Below, piece after piece: positions 46,099 to 59,218 of a stretch of 64,000 bases of DNA. Position 1 is the first letter of the stretch. Each line of letters starts with the position of its first letter. This DNA comes from Limnoperna fortunei (Eukaryota; Mollusca; Bivalvia; Mytilida; Modiolidae): assembly GCA_944474755.1 (NCBI GenBank), contig OX104114.1, positions 85,112,623-85,176,622 on the forward strand. The letters run 5' to 3'. The translations under genes and the position numbers were made by a program. The notes beneath the pieces are model-generated. The model saw only the letters and a list, made by a program, of their open reading frames with translations, searched no databases and was not told the DNA's origin.

Positions 46099-49000
46099 GG
46101 GAGAGCAGAAGATGCAAATATGAACAGAATATAGACAAACAAAAACAATAATCTACAGAATCACTAAAATATGTGGAATACATGTTCTTAATTTTGTTTT
46201 AACCTGAAATAAGATATGTGAAAAAGTAATAGCGAGTACAACTAGCAGCGGGCAGCGAAGCGGCCCACGAAGAGCGGTGAGCTCTACGGCAATTACGTAT
46301 CATGTGATCAAAATGAAATCACGTGATCAAAACCTGATTCATGCTGATATTGATTTTTTTCGTCCGGAAGTTGATATCGTCAAAAAACTGGAACAAAGTG
46401 AATGAAGAAAAGTACTAAAAATAATTTTAAGAAGGACTTGAAAATAAAGTTGACATCGATAAAAAATAAATGTTATATTTAAAATTAACAACAAACATTT
46501 CATACTATTTTTTGCAATCTCTAAATCGATCTTTAAAAACTGACAATCAAATTACACTTCATGTGATGCACAGTTACAAAGAAAGACGTCACGTGACCAC
46601 TGGAATTTAAAGGCAATTTTAGGGTGATAGGAAGTAACGTCAATTATGAAATGCACATTATATATTGAAAATAAAGGATTATATTGTCTGTGCTCGCGTT
46701 TTGGCAATGCCTACTCTATATTAAAATTAAGAGTATACAGAAAACTGAACAGGACAGTTCACTATAAACCCAGTCTACAGTGGTCGATGTTAATGGCTAA
46801 TGGACGTTATATATAATAAAATGATGTGTAAATATATTTCTCCTACATAAAATCAAGTAGTAAAGAAACCAAATATGCGTTTTTAATTATGTTAAGAAAT
46901 TGAGAAATAGATACTATCTTATTTAGGTGTCTCATAACAAACAATAACAGTTCAATATTCAAAACCGGGTTTACCATTGATTTATTACTACTAGAGTTCC
47001 ATGAATACTTGTGGGGTTTAATTTCTTTTTAGAAACGTCAATTCACGTATTTATTGGCTGTGAGAGCATAACCACTATTGGAGTATTGTTATAGTATTCT
47101 CACTAAAACTATGTAAAATAAATATTGCTTAAATGTTAATTATTGATTAAATACATATTAAAAGACCTGTTTATAGAAGAAAAACTAAATCATTCTAAGG
47201 GGGATAATCAAAGATTCACAGTTGAATATAAATTAAAATGTCAATTTTATTAACAAAAAGTGACAAAATGTAGTTTTTCATTAAAAAAAAGAAAGCTTTA
47301 TAAGCAACGAAAAAGCGCCACTAAATTCGCAATATTCGAAAACCTTTAATTTTAACTCGATCTTAAAATTAAAAATAATTAAATGACAATACTTACACAA
47401 CCTCCTACACACAGGGTTTACTTATAAATACAAGCTGTCTAAAAATATGATTTATCTTACAAATATACACAATACACATAAAAGCACCATAGCTATAAAC
47501 TTTTCACGAAAAAAGTATATCATAGTATGTTCTGTTTATACTACGTGTATATTTTTCTTTTGCAGCATGAACATATTGGTAACGGCAGAAGAAATTTAAA
47601 TATTAATATGTTCCCATCGTTAAATATGATTCTGTGTTCCTACATTTTTTCTTACTTTGATCATTATGAAATGTCGAATATTTTACGTCTAAGAACGGCG
47701 GCAACATCTGTATTGATACAAGGTAAACAGCGTTAAATGTTAAAAAGTAAAACCGAAAAATGCAGACATAAAAATTCCAACAAAATAGAAAAACGTGAGT
47801 TGATAGTATAAAGTAAATAAAACAAAATTAATTAAACAAATTGTTTTAGGTAAACACGAGGGAGCCAGAACACCCAGAAAATATTCCATGACCTTTGGTA
47901 TTAAACAGGCATTTCTTGGTAGTGAAGACAGGATTTGAGTTCACCCTCCCCGCAGTGTAGTCAAATTGGAATGATAACTAGACATTAAAGAAGAAAACAT
48001 TGTTATAAAATGTTGAATCAGTGTTGTGGCTACTTGCACAAAATGTCAAAAGGCAGTGTTACAACGCGGCTGCAGAAATTTTACTCCGTTTCTACTATTA
48101 ACCCAAGAAGGTTATGATATTTGCACACTATAAATACATTTTAAACAAATGTGCACAACAAATACTAGTAATCATCATCGCCATTAAACAAAAAGATCTA
48201 ATTATGTTTTATTCCGAGAGCTTTTCTGTTCTTATACAAATACAAAAAGATAAAATGTGCATATTAAACGATCAGTTGTAGTAACTTCTAAACAACATAG
48301 TTTGATTGCTTGAAAGTATTCAAAATATATTACATCGTAATACAACCGGAATGCAAACAACAAAGTTACATCAACAAATAAATAACTAATCAGCGGTGAA
48401 GGTACTAAACACTTCCGGATTTATCTATGATATTTCATCTAGCCTAAAATTACCCGTCAACTTTTCATGACCACAAACCTCAGTAAATTTAATGTGGACG
48501 CCCGTATTGAGAAATAACCTACACCTCTAAACTGTCATGACACATGAATCAGAGTTTGAATAGAACAATAGAGGCTTAGTGCAAAAAAAACATAACCGTA
48601 ATTTAAGTTATGAACACGCTAATGTTAATTAATTGTTCATGGTTATAATAATTACAAACAAACAATACGGCAGACGTCAAAAAATCTTAATTGTAAATTG
48701 TTTTGGTACGAATGTATACTTCAGATACGTGTGAATATAATTACTGCATCTAAAATGAATTTGCGACTTGTTTTGTCGTCACACTTACACACATACTAGA
48801 AGGTAAACAGCAACTTTACCGCAATACCAGAGGCAAGCATATATGTTGTCAGACAAAAGAATTAATTTGAGGAAATAATATGACTTTACTAAATTTCAAT
48901 CTCATGTCTGGAACGAACTTTAAATAAAATAAGATACACACCAGGTTTACATATAACTATATCATGCTTTATTTCATTTAATTGTACTCCGATAGCCGGC

Positions 49001-50627
49001 ATTGCTTTTGATATAAAGGTTTGTACATGTATATACTATCAGTCATTATGACGAGTTTATTAATCCTATTATGACTAATCTAGCCTGATACCAAGATGCA
49101 CAGTTATACGTGATGTTATACATTTGAAACCTTCTAAACACATAATATTTTTAAAGGCAACCACAGAAACATGCATACATTTACACACTGTAATAAAGAA
49201 AAGGCACATTTTATTTCTAAAATGTACGACAAAAAGAATACCTTTCCAAAAGTTTCTTCTTTTGAGCAGCGATATTAATGTTTTTCCATATAAAGTGTTT
49301 ATCCCTGTCACGATTTGACCGAAATTTTCTTCTTTTAATAAGGAACACTGCAGTACGTTTAAGTGGAGAATTATATAATCAGTGTTAAGAGAATCATATT
49401 TGTTAGTGCATCACAGGGAAAACTATACGAGCTGGCTGATCTACAAAATATGTTTACTAACAAAATTATAGTTACATTTGTAGCAAATAATCATTTTACT
49501 AGCTTTCAGATAAGAAAGACTTTAAGACAGATGCAATATGATGGTAGATTTGGTTAACTCGTGGTCTCATCCATTTTTATTTGAATATTGGTCTTATCTT
49601 AGCTGAACTTTTGTGCAGATTTTGTATGAAATACTAAAAGTTTGCGTTTACAGATTTTGCCTTTATGTATACTCTTATTTCTTCAACATTATGTCTTAAC
49701 ATAGTTTTATGCAGCAAATATTAAAAGTTCACTTGTACGAAATATACAAAAAAAATTTACCCAATCCATTATATAAGAATAGAGTAACCTTCCGGCTTAT
49801 TTAAATATTACATTTGTTGAGACAAACTTATCTTCAGATGTTTATCAACATTTATTCCACTTGTATTTAACTGATATATTTCGTACTAAACTTTATTTAC
49901 TCATTTTTTCTACACGTATCTTCTTTTTATTTTATTTCATACAAACCTGATGCTTTGCAATATCTAAATTACTTAGATTTTAAATAATTATCTGCTCTAC
50001 GCGCTGCTGTTGAATTTCGTTTAGAGAAAACGCGCATCTGACGTCGAAAATTTTATTTTAATTGTATTAATATCAATATCGCTAACTAAAACACTATTTA
50101 GATACATCAAGGCACTGTCTACCTGAATCTCTCGTCTTGCTTAGTAAGGAAGATATCTTCCATTTATTATACTCTTCATCTCGTCTTTTCTTGTCAAAAT
50201 GGTCAGTATGTTAAAATTGTTTTTTTTTATTTTATTATAATTATATATTATGTTTGGTATGAATGTTTAGTAAATGAAATAATATGAACAATTTGTGTGA
50301 TTTTTACATATAGAAGAATTTTTTCTGTAAATAAAATTACCCTGTGACAAATAGCTAGCATTTAAATTTAAAATAAATGTTCTTTCTATTGTTTTCTTTA
50401 AAGCTGTAGATTATATATTGCGCACGTGACTATTATCCAATGAAATTTAATTATGTCGGTACAATATCAAAGGTCAGATGACATATTACATTTTGTGATA
50501 TAGATCCAAGTTTAGTGTCGAAGGTTAAATGGTTTGTTTAGTATGTATATAGATCATTTCCATTTCCACTAACATATCGGATCTGTCATTGTGGTTTTTT
50601 GTTTGTCTTAATATGTACTTTTAGTTG
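46099..50627. other. Intergenic, about 4.5 kb without a supported gene
   Basis: AT-rich. Near 46250-46300 a small GC-rich piece (AGCAGCGGGCAGCGAAGCGG) is followed by two TCA(T/C)GTGATCAAAA words 25 bases apart. ORFs at 47527-47736 and 49075-49557 have no recognisable content. Confidence 0.5.
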
Positions 50628-52408
50628 GTCATTATATAATTCTGTATTTATTTACCTTAATGAACTTTACTGGTGGTAATGACATCATTTTTATTTTATG
50701 ACGTTACATATTCAAAGATCACTCGTCTTTGCCCATTTTATGCTGCATTTAACTCAATATATTCGCATTTGATGTACCAATATATTCTCTAATAATGTTA
50801 AATGTTTGTATCAACAAAAAACCTAAATAATCTCTAGACAACATTTGAGATTGACAACTTTGGCGACTAATCAAGTGATTACATGATTTCACAAAGAAAG
50901 ATTGCATTCGAAGATTTTTCTCAGTGCACATTGAAATTTGATGGCTGTGTTGTCCAGGACGCATCTTTTGTTAAGAACTTGGGAATGTACTTTGACAAAA
51001 TAATGTCTATGGGAAAACAGGTGTCTGAAATTGCAAAGTCATGTAATTTTCAAATCAGAAATATAGGGCGAATGCGTGCAAGACACTAGTAGCATCATTA
51101 GTTACTTCGCGATTGGATTGTGGAAATTGTCTGCTATATGGAATCAATGAATGTCATCTAAGTAAATTACAGAGTTCAAAACACAGCGGCCCGACTTATA
51201 ACGAGAAAACGCCGGCACGAACATATAACTCCTGTTCTCATTTCTCTACATTGGCTCCCTGTGAAGTTCAGAAGCATTTACAAGATCTTGATGTACACTT
51301 TTAAAGCTCTTCATGGTCGCGCTCCAGTTTATATTGAAGAACTAGTTAAACGGCACGAACCACAAAGAACTTTACGTTCACAGGCGAAAACTCTGTTACA
51401 ACAAAAAAAGTCGCTAAAACGTACGGAGACAGGCGTTTTGACATGGCATCGGCAATAATCTGGAACAGTTTACCATCTACTATACAAAATGAACAATCCT
51501 TGAACTTTTCAAGAAGAAAGTTAAAACTCACCTGTTTAGAAGTGCATACAATCAATGATTTTAATTTTGTAAATTATAGACTTAGTAATCAGTATTGCTT
51601 TGGAGTAGATTTTAAGTTAATTGGTCTTTTTTCCTTCTGATTAATTACATTTATTGTCAAGGTTGTGGTTGTATATTTTAGATTAAAATCGATAGATATT
51701 TTATTTTTATTTTTTGAAATTATTATTATTTGTAAAAATTTTAATTTTACTCATGCGTGTTAGATTTTTTTTTTTTAATGTTTTAGTTTCAGTACAAAAT
51801 TGTTTTAGCGTTTCTCTGCTAGGTACGTTTTATTGTTTTATTAATATTGTTGGGCAATTTATTGTTGCATGTAGTGTAAATTCCTTTTGATAATGTGTTT
51901 TTATTATTGAATATTGTGATATATTTATAGATAATGTTCCTCATGTGATATTGTAAAGCGCCTGGAGTAATTTTTTTTCGTATTGGCGCTATATAAGAAT
52001 TGTCTATAATAATACAATAATAATTCGACAAAATGTAGAAAATATCTAATTATTTATATTAAATAAGGACAAAGGTTTCTTTTATACTTACTAAATAAAG
52101 CAAAGTTGTACTCGTGACTTGTGTACCTTTTTGTTGTAATTGCAGTATAAATCATTATTACATTCCGTTGTTATACCCCTTGCAACGAAGTTGCCAGGAT
52201 TATAATGTGTTTGACCCGTCCGTCCGTCAGTCCTTACTGTTTGTGCAAATTATAAAAAAGTTGATGAAAGGATATATTCCAGTCTACCATGAATTAGTAA
52301 ATAGTTTATGGCATATTTTACCATTATATGAACTACCATCACTATATGTTAACAACCAAATTGGTTAAATTGTTTTGACAGTGATAGGTATGTACGGCAT
52401 CCGATATT
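50628..52408. repeat. Tandem duplication copy 1, interrupted by a LINE
   Basis: Starts GTCATTATATAATTCTGTAT and ends GGCATCCGATATT. It matches 52409-53013 along its length except for the LINE at 50912-52022 and about 60 bases (with TTGACCCGTCCGTCCGTCAG) absent from copy 2. Confidence 0.9.
50912..52022 (+). mobile_element. 5'-truncated LINE with 6-bp target duplication
   Basis: Broken plus-strand frames carry the C-terminal part of a CR1/L2-type reverse transcriptase protein: KNLGMYFDKIMSM, KSCNFQIRNIGRMR, a stretch with RLDCGNCLLYG, then THWLP-like (LHWLPVK in relatives; frames shifted here), TFKALHGRAPVYIEELV, EPQRTLRSQ, and WNSLPSTIQN. The 3' end TGTAAAGCGCCTGGAGTAAT, then GGCGCTATATAAGAATTG and an ATAATA-type tail, is typical of such elements. 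ATTCGA at 50906-50911 is repeated at 52023-52028. Comparison with the uninterrupted copy 2 (ATTTGA at the same place) confirms the insertion site. Several stops and frameshifts show it is inactive. Confidence 0.85.
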
Positions 52409-53013
52409 GTCATTATATAATTCTGTATTTATTTACCTTAATGAACTTTACTGGTGGTAATGACATCATTTTTATTTTATGACGTTAGATATTCAAAAAT
52501 CACTCTGGTCATTTTATGCTGCATTTAAGTCAATATATTGGCGTTTAACGTACTCATATATTCTCTAATAATGTACAAATGTTAAATGTTTGTATCGACA
52601 AAACCCCCTAAACAATCTCTAGACAGCATTTGAGTTTGACAACTTTGGCGCGTAACCGAGTGATAACGGAATTTCACAAAAAAATTGTATTTGACAACAT
52701 GTAGAGGATCAAATATCGAATCTTTATATTAAATAAGGACATGGATTCCTTTTAAAGCAAAAATTTACTCGTGACTTGTGTACCTTTTTGTAATAACTGC
52801 AGTATAAATCATTATTACATTCTGATGTTACTGTTTGTGCAAATTATAAAAAAGTTGATCAAAGGATATACTCCAGTCGACCATGTATTTGTAAATAGCT
52901 TTTTCCATATTTTAACATCATATTATTCACCATTACCACATGTTCACAACCGAATTGGTTTAATTATTTTGACAGTGATAAGTATCCAAGGCATCCGATA
53001 TTGTCGTTCTGAT
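52409..53013. repeat. Tandem duplication copy 2, uninterrupted
   Basis: Head-to-tail with copy 1: both start GTCATTATATAATTCTGTAT and both end GGCATCCGATATTGTC. It carries the empty version of the LINE insertion site. No gene inside; the 82-residue frame at 52771-53019 parallels one at 52114-52368 in copy 1 and is non-conserved in sequence and length. Confidence 0.9.
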
Positions 53014-56000
53014 TGCTGAAGAGTTATTGTTTTATCTTATTTTGATAACAATTAGTTTGGCGACATCGTACATGCAACAGAGGGCTTGTGCAAGCATCTT
53101 TTTAGAATTATAATTAGTTTCACTAGTTACATAAACATTACATAATATGTATATTGCATAATATAATTCGAAATTGCATGATTTATTTAAGCATATGCTG
53201 TTACAACTTTAAGTACAAAAGAATATTTTTTTCTATTTCTTTGTGTCATGATAAATTTTTAAATGCTTGTAGTTTAGATATAGATGATTTTGTTAAACGC
53301 TAACCACGAACAGGTTAAACATTCATCCATATACTTTCTACGAGTCTCTTTTGATTTCTATAAACTCACCATGGATAGTATAGAACTGTTGTTAGTACAC
53401 AGTTTCTCTCCCTTGAACAAAAACAAACTTATATGGACTTGCGGCTGGGTTACATTCTCCCTTTGTCGTTGGTATTTGGATACTGCATTTTTGATTTTTT
53501 TACAAATTAATATTTCAGTTATAACTGACCCGTCTTTTTATATACTGGCTACAATCATCAGTCCCTATAACGTAACTATTAAATAATAGACTTGAGATGT
53601 TGTGTTAACTGACTAATTTATGGATTGATGTATTTATTTATCAAGTCTGTCGATCTCAATGTATGTAGCCATTAATTCAAACAGTTTTGCATTTACCAAG
53701 TGGGGAATAAGATAGAACAATGAATATATATTTGGATGACCACAGGAAACAAAAGTAAAATATCATTAAAATGTTTAGCGTTGCACAGCCTATTCCGTAT
53801 GAAATAAGCCCCCGTCCTGTATTCTGATTAAGAGGAGATTAAAGGTGCATTTATATACACTATCACAATCATTAAGGGTCTTGTCAAACAGATGTTATCA
53901 TACAAGCCACGGAACGGAAACTAATTGTTCATACCCCGAAGTTTAAAATCAGATAAAGCTGCTTAAATGTAACAATGATAGAACTTAATGACTAAACATT
54001 CAATAACACCTGCATGCTATCTCAATAGATTCTCATTAAAATTCGGATTGTGTTACATTAGCCCATTAATTTGACACATTACATTTGTGCTTTACATTTT
54101 TTTCATTTTGCACTTCTAACATAGATTTTCCAAGTATTTTTTTGTTCTTGCTACACTTAATAAAAATATTACACTAGCATGCATTAAAGGTGGAACGAAC
54201 ACATTTTCTGACGGAAGAGTTAGTATGTTTTTATAATTATTTCCTATTAATAAGCAGTTAATCAAGGATGACATATCAACTTATAAGAACTTAATGAACC
54301 AAAAACTGTTTTAATCAAGGTAATAAGATTTATTACCTGCTAATTTAAATATTTCTTGTCATTTCCATAATTGTACAACGACTTTTATTAATTTATTTAT
54401 TGAATTGTCATTTGTGTTATATAACATGTCAATGCCCTTGTTGATTTAATACATGATAACATACTGACTTTTGGCTGATTTCATGTCTATCATATTAGAA
54501 AAAACCATGCAGACTTGTTTATTATCGTATAAAACGTCTTTTTCGACACTACAAAGGGGGCGTTGAACACAAAAGGAACGTTTACCTAACTTTATGCCCG
54601 TTGCTACTAGAGCTGACAAAATGTAGTAAAGGGCATAAAACTCGACTTTTTACGTAACAACAAAACTTCAAAGTAGGGTGGTTTACGCACCTCTAGTAAA
54701 TGATATCCAAATGTATATTTGCCGTAGCTCTGCGAAGCTTGCAGAATTACGAATCAACCACTGGTCAGTTCGGAAACATAATTATGTGTCCGAGTGGAGT
54801 TGCATGACTAAATGCGAACCGTTTTCAGTTATTAAATATTTTAACAGACTTGGCAAATTGTAGCGGAAAACAACTTCTCAGAATTGAACATAGGTTTTTT
54901 TTCTAACAACCCATTAGAAAAAAACCCATTTTGTTAGTTTTTGCAAGTTGGCTTGTTAAAATGGAAAAATGTATGCAATGAAATTCGATAAATGACAGGG
55001 CGTAAGAAAATCTTAATACAGCACAAGAAGTTTCTAGAAAAAAGCCGTAAAGCAAACTAACAATATGCTCAATTATTTGCATTTGGAGATTGTGAAAGTT
55101 TCGTAAAATGGATCAGAAATATAGAGCACAGACTGCTTGACATACTTTATATATAGCCTGGCTTCTTCATTATGTTGGTTAAATGTCCTTTCCCTAGAAG
55201 CTTTCTACCAGAAATATATTTATTTAATCTAGGAGGAAGGAGCTATAAATGACAGCATACATGCTTTTCCATGCAATTGAAACGCTGATTTATTTCATTT
55301 GATATGTAACTTGTTGTTTTCAATTTATATAATAATTGGCATTTTTCATATCTAGAAATAGAACCAATATAACAAATGACATTGGCTTAAGCTTCTTACA
55401 TATGTTTATGTTACGATTATAACAGAGACTTTTAAATTGTATCTATCCTAGGTATTTTTTATTGAAAACTTTGCCGATTCAATAAAGTTTGATTCTTAAT
55501 TATATTTCTGCCCTTAAAAGACTTATACTGACAACTACAACTAAACTCTAACACGACTTTCCACGTCATCTTTCGTTCATTGACAACAATTGAACATAAA
55601 CTTTTCGTATGGTGTTTACTTTTCACAGAAATACTAGACCCTAAGATCCGCAATCTGATTTTCAAGACGGGACGCTGTTGCTGGCCGAACCTGTTCAAAC
55701 AGGAAATGGTTTTTCCATGATTGACAGAACCCACTTGATGCCATATATCTGTCATTACGATGAGTTTGTCGTTATCGAAAATTCATCTCCCAAATGCGAT
55801 CAGACATTGATTTTAACGCAAATGACTACGAGTTACTCGACAGGTGTCTAATTGACACTGCTTACTCGTCCGAAGCATCTGAGTGCACCTATCCTTTTTT
55901 CTATTCATCTTACTTTTTTGTTGTTTTGTTTTTGTTCTTTTGAGTTTCTTCTTTATGTCGTGTGTCACTATCTTATGGGGTTTGCTACATTTGTATAGTC

Positions 56001-58365
56001 TATACAATTTGACTGATTTTATACATGTAAGTAAATTTGCTATTTAAAACATGATGTCTAATAAAGGAACATTTTAAAATTACATGGCCAATGTGTCGTC
56101 CATTTTGTCTACAACAACCAAAGCCAATATTACAGAAAATGACAATTCTAGTGATTTTGTAAAATTAAACATCAACTAACATGAGAGAATAAAATATTTA
56201 AATGAAAAATATGTAATTATGCTCAAGATATGCTTATAAATACATTGAAATTATTCTCGCATTTTCTTATGTTTACTTTTAGCATATAAGTTGAAGAAAA
56301 TTCCTTAAAATTGGAAATTTGTAAAAAGATTTAAATCATAACACATCTCTGGCATCATAATGAGTCACACTCAAGACAATTGTACAAAACTTTTAACTTC
56401 TAAGCACACTAAAAACACACATAAGAGATACATTTTTGCCTAATATTTTAAATTTCCTGATAATCGTCAGTTTAGGAGGCCATATTTGTACTATAATTGT
56501 ACTTTCTTCATTACCTTCACATATGAGACTTAGAGCGAAATACATATTGTATAAATAGGCTGTTACCCATTTTAAACTGGTAACCACGCACATTAAACTT
56601 AAAATCTACTGTCAAATTAAATAGACAAATTGATTAATAGCGTTAAAGACAAGTTTATAGCAAAATGTGTGTAGGTTTTTGTAATGATGTCGTAAATTAC
56701 TAATTGCATCGTTGTCATTCAAATCAATAAAAACAAATATATAAAATTAAAATCCACAATTAATAATTGTCCTTGGGAATGATATATTACACATATTATT
56801 GTTATACATGTTTGAAGTACTGACTACTATATTTGCATGTAGCCCATAAAGAATGTTATGTATGTTGTGCTCTTAATTCTTTTGTATTGTTTATTATAAA
56901 TTTTTAAAATCAGAGTTAATTTTTATTTCCCGTTGTAACATACAAAAAGAATAGAAGTTAAGTAAAAATAAGCATTTTCGTTTTTTATAATGGGGTTGAC
57001 GCATAATTCGGGTTAAATATAGCCTTTGATCTTGGTTTCTATTGCGACGATCCACAATCTTTTCTCCTACCTTTTCTAATAACGCATGGTGCCATAACAA
57101 AGATGAATCATTTCTGAAACCAAACCTACACTCTTAGCATATAAATTGCGTCACGTCGTTTATTATTATTAATGTCAATACTTTTTTTATCTTATTTGGT
57201 AAATGGCATATTTCAGTCATATGAAGTATTATATAATATACAATGACGTTTATGTCAAAATCGTTTCCTTGAGCGATTATGTAATATATGCGATCGTGGT
57301 CACGAATTGTTTCTTTATTATAATTTTTATTCAGTACGTACCGGGATCCTTTACTTGTAGAAAATATATAAATTATACATAAATATATATTAATTTTAAA
57401 ATAAAAATTAAATAATTCAACATTTCTATACATAGAATAATAAGACAACAGTTCACACGCATTATAATAAACTTTAAGATTTATTTTTTTATTTAAAAAA
57501 AAAATTTAAAAACCTAAAACTTATTTATTATTTCGCTGTGCAATTTAATTTACATTTAGTTTATATGACTTGTGAATGTAACATAACAACAATAATCATC
57601 TGTAACCTTAAGCATGATTAACTTCATTAGATTATTTATTTGAAAATGACGAACATCAAATGATGCCGTATTGGCATATAGTTTTCTCAATAACATAACC
57701 AAAGTTTACTTAAAATGTCGATTGGACTACATACCACTTGTTGACAAGAAAGCATTGAAGGATAACCAATCAATGTAGCACAACGTTTGATTCTGCTAGG
57801 TTATTCCAAAGCAGATCAGCTTCAAACGGTTAATTCTGCCTATAACCAGCTCGTATTCCACTAGTAATCCAATAAACAAACAGGCAATAAAAAAAATTCC
57901 TTATAAAGCTGACTTTTGAGGAATTTAGCTATGACGACTCTTTTATAATTTATAGAAATAAAAGCACAGCAGCAAAAATATACAAAATTATGGGATATAG
58001 GGCGGGAGGATGTTCAAGTCCGTTGTTATCTGTGTTAAACGTAGGATGAAACATTTGGCATTTTCCATCTGTTATGTATCATTATTTCATAATAGGAATG
58101 TTTGACCAGATGTTATTAGCATACTAGACAATTATAATTTCCACCCCAGCAAACTATAACGGTTCATTTTATAAAATATATTTTACAAATGTATTGATAT
58201 CAGGCTAAAAAATAACTACGTAAATACTTGTCAAATCAGTTCATACCTATTAAAACATTGTTTCTCCGATGGTCAATTACATGACATTTATAATGCATCA
58301 AGCCCTGGCAGAATATAGAATTATGTACAAATTGTGTTAATTCTTTTACTCCTGGGCGTGAATTA
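53014..58365. other. Intergenic, about 5.3 kb without a supported gene
   Basis: AT-rich. ORFs of 100 residues or fewer (53284-53586, 55459-55755, 57134-57448) show no recognisable motif. A 14-bp-arm hairpin lies at 54893-54927 (GGTTTTTTTTCTAA and TTAGAAAAAAACCC). Otherwise nothing identified. Confidence 0.5.
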
Positions 58366-58647
58366 TTACTTGGTCTTATCTGCAGTTTCTTTGCAATTGG
58401 TGGTTATGTATATTTTAATATTGATTTGATAAGAATGTAACACATATTTGTTCATTTTGTATCCAGCTACATTTTTTATTTTCGGTATAGCATGAACTAC
58501 TGTTACAATGGCTAACAGTAATAACGAAATTAATATTATTACTGCAACAAAGGAGGTAGTGGATTTACCTTGCTTCTGCAGAGCGAACAGAGATTTGAAT
58601 CCTGTTTTATTTGCAACTTCAGCAATATGGGTTTTTTGCTTAATCAT
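58366..58647 (-). CDS. Possible small single-pass membrane protein, 93 residues
   Basis: First ATG at 58647 gives 93 residues. Residues 1-29 are polar and basic (MIKQKTHIAEVANKTG...), 31-52 form a strong membrane segment (SFVAVIILISLLLLAIVTVV), and the tail is Lys-rich, ending KETADKTK. A TATATAAA sits about 57 bases upstream, and the gene would diverge from gene 6. I recognise no family. It could be a real intronless gene, a terminal exon or chance in AT-rich DNA, where Leu/Ile-rich frames are common. No canonical AATAAA was confirmed downstream. Confidence 0.3.
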   Translation of the reverse strand: MIKQKTHIAEVANKTGFKSLFALQKQGKSTTSFVAVIILISLLLLAIVTVVHAIPKIKNVAGYKMNKYVLHSYQINIKIYITTNCKETADKTK

Positions 58648-58703
58648 ATCCCCGGCACTTTGACAATAAACCACCTTTTCCCAGAACTGTGTAGTAAAAG
58701 CTC

Positions 58704-58711
58704 TTTATATA
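58704..58711 (-). promoter_or_regulatory. TATA box candidate for the small membrane protein
   Basis: Perfect TATATAAA on the minus strand, at a suitable distance (about 57 bases) from the ATG at 58647. Confidence 0.35.
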
Positions 58712-59166
58712 TGCATTATCAACGCTCGTAACTGTGATTGACGTTTACAATACATATAACCAATCTACATTATGAGGACATTTGGTCTAAGTTTCTCTTT
58801 TGAGGGTTTGTCACTGACTTTGGGTAGGAAACCCAAAAGTTTAAAACAAATAAATCGAATCTACATGTATTGATGTTCATTTCCTAGCTACATGCTGGAA
58901 CTGTTGTTTAACCTCTACCATTGTTAAACTCATGCCACAGTTACAGATGAACTGAGTATGCGATAAAAGAAAAAAAATGTCTAACACCTATTTGTACATT
59001 TTCCTATGTTTCATGAAACACATCACATAAACATGTTAAAATAGTACAGCAACAATGGCTTGGAGCTTGACAATCGAGAAGGTACGGTGTCTGATTTATG
59101 ATACAAACTTAACCTTCATTTAATATTTGTGTTAAACGTAGAAAAATGTAGACTGTGTAAGTTAAA
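58712..59166. other. Divergent upstream region of gene 6
   Basis: Between the possible small minus-strand gene and gene 6. No clear TATA box is seen on the plus strand close to the gene 6 ATG. Confidence 0.4.
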
Positions 59167-59218
59167 ATGGCGTATTTGACAGCATATTTTGTATCAAGTC
59201 TGATAGTGTTCTTCTCAT
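59167..59218 (+). CDS. Gene 6, exon 1: signal peptide
   Basis: ATG at 59167 opens MAYLTAYFVSSLIVFFS, then one base and GTAAGT. Joined to 60310 the split codon is TTC (Phe), and the peptide continues IYASDSRLF. Core FVSSLIVFFSFIY, with YAS as a good cleavage site. Phase 1 as in genes 2-5. Confidence 0.9.

Noticed and set aside
50883..51640. Separate small genes in the LINE
   Set aside because: The short frames are pieces of one frameshifted reverse transcriptase tail bounded by a target duplication.
52114..53019. Paired ORFs of 84 and 82 residues in the tandem duplication
   Set aside because: Their similarity comes from the duplication itself; lengths and ends differ and no motif is seen.
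53284..53586. 100-residue ORF
   Set aside because: No signal, domain, repeat or neighbour supports it; expected by chance in this base composition.
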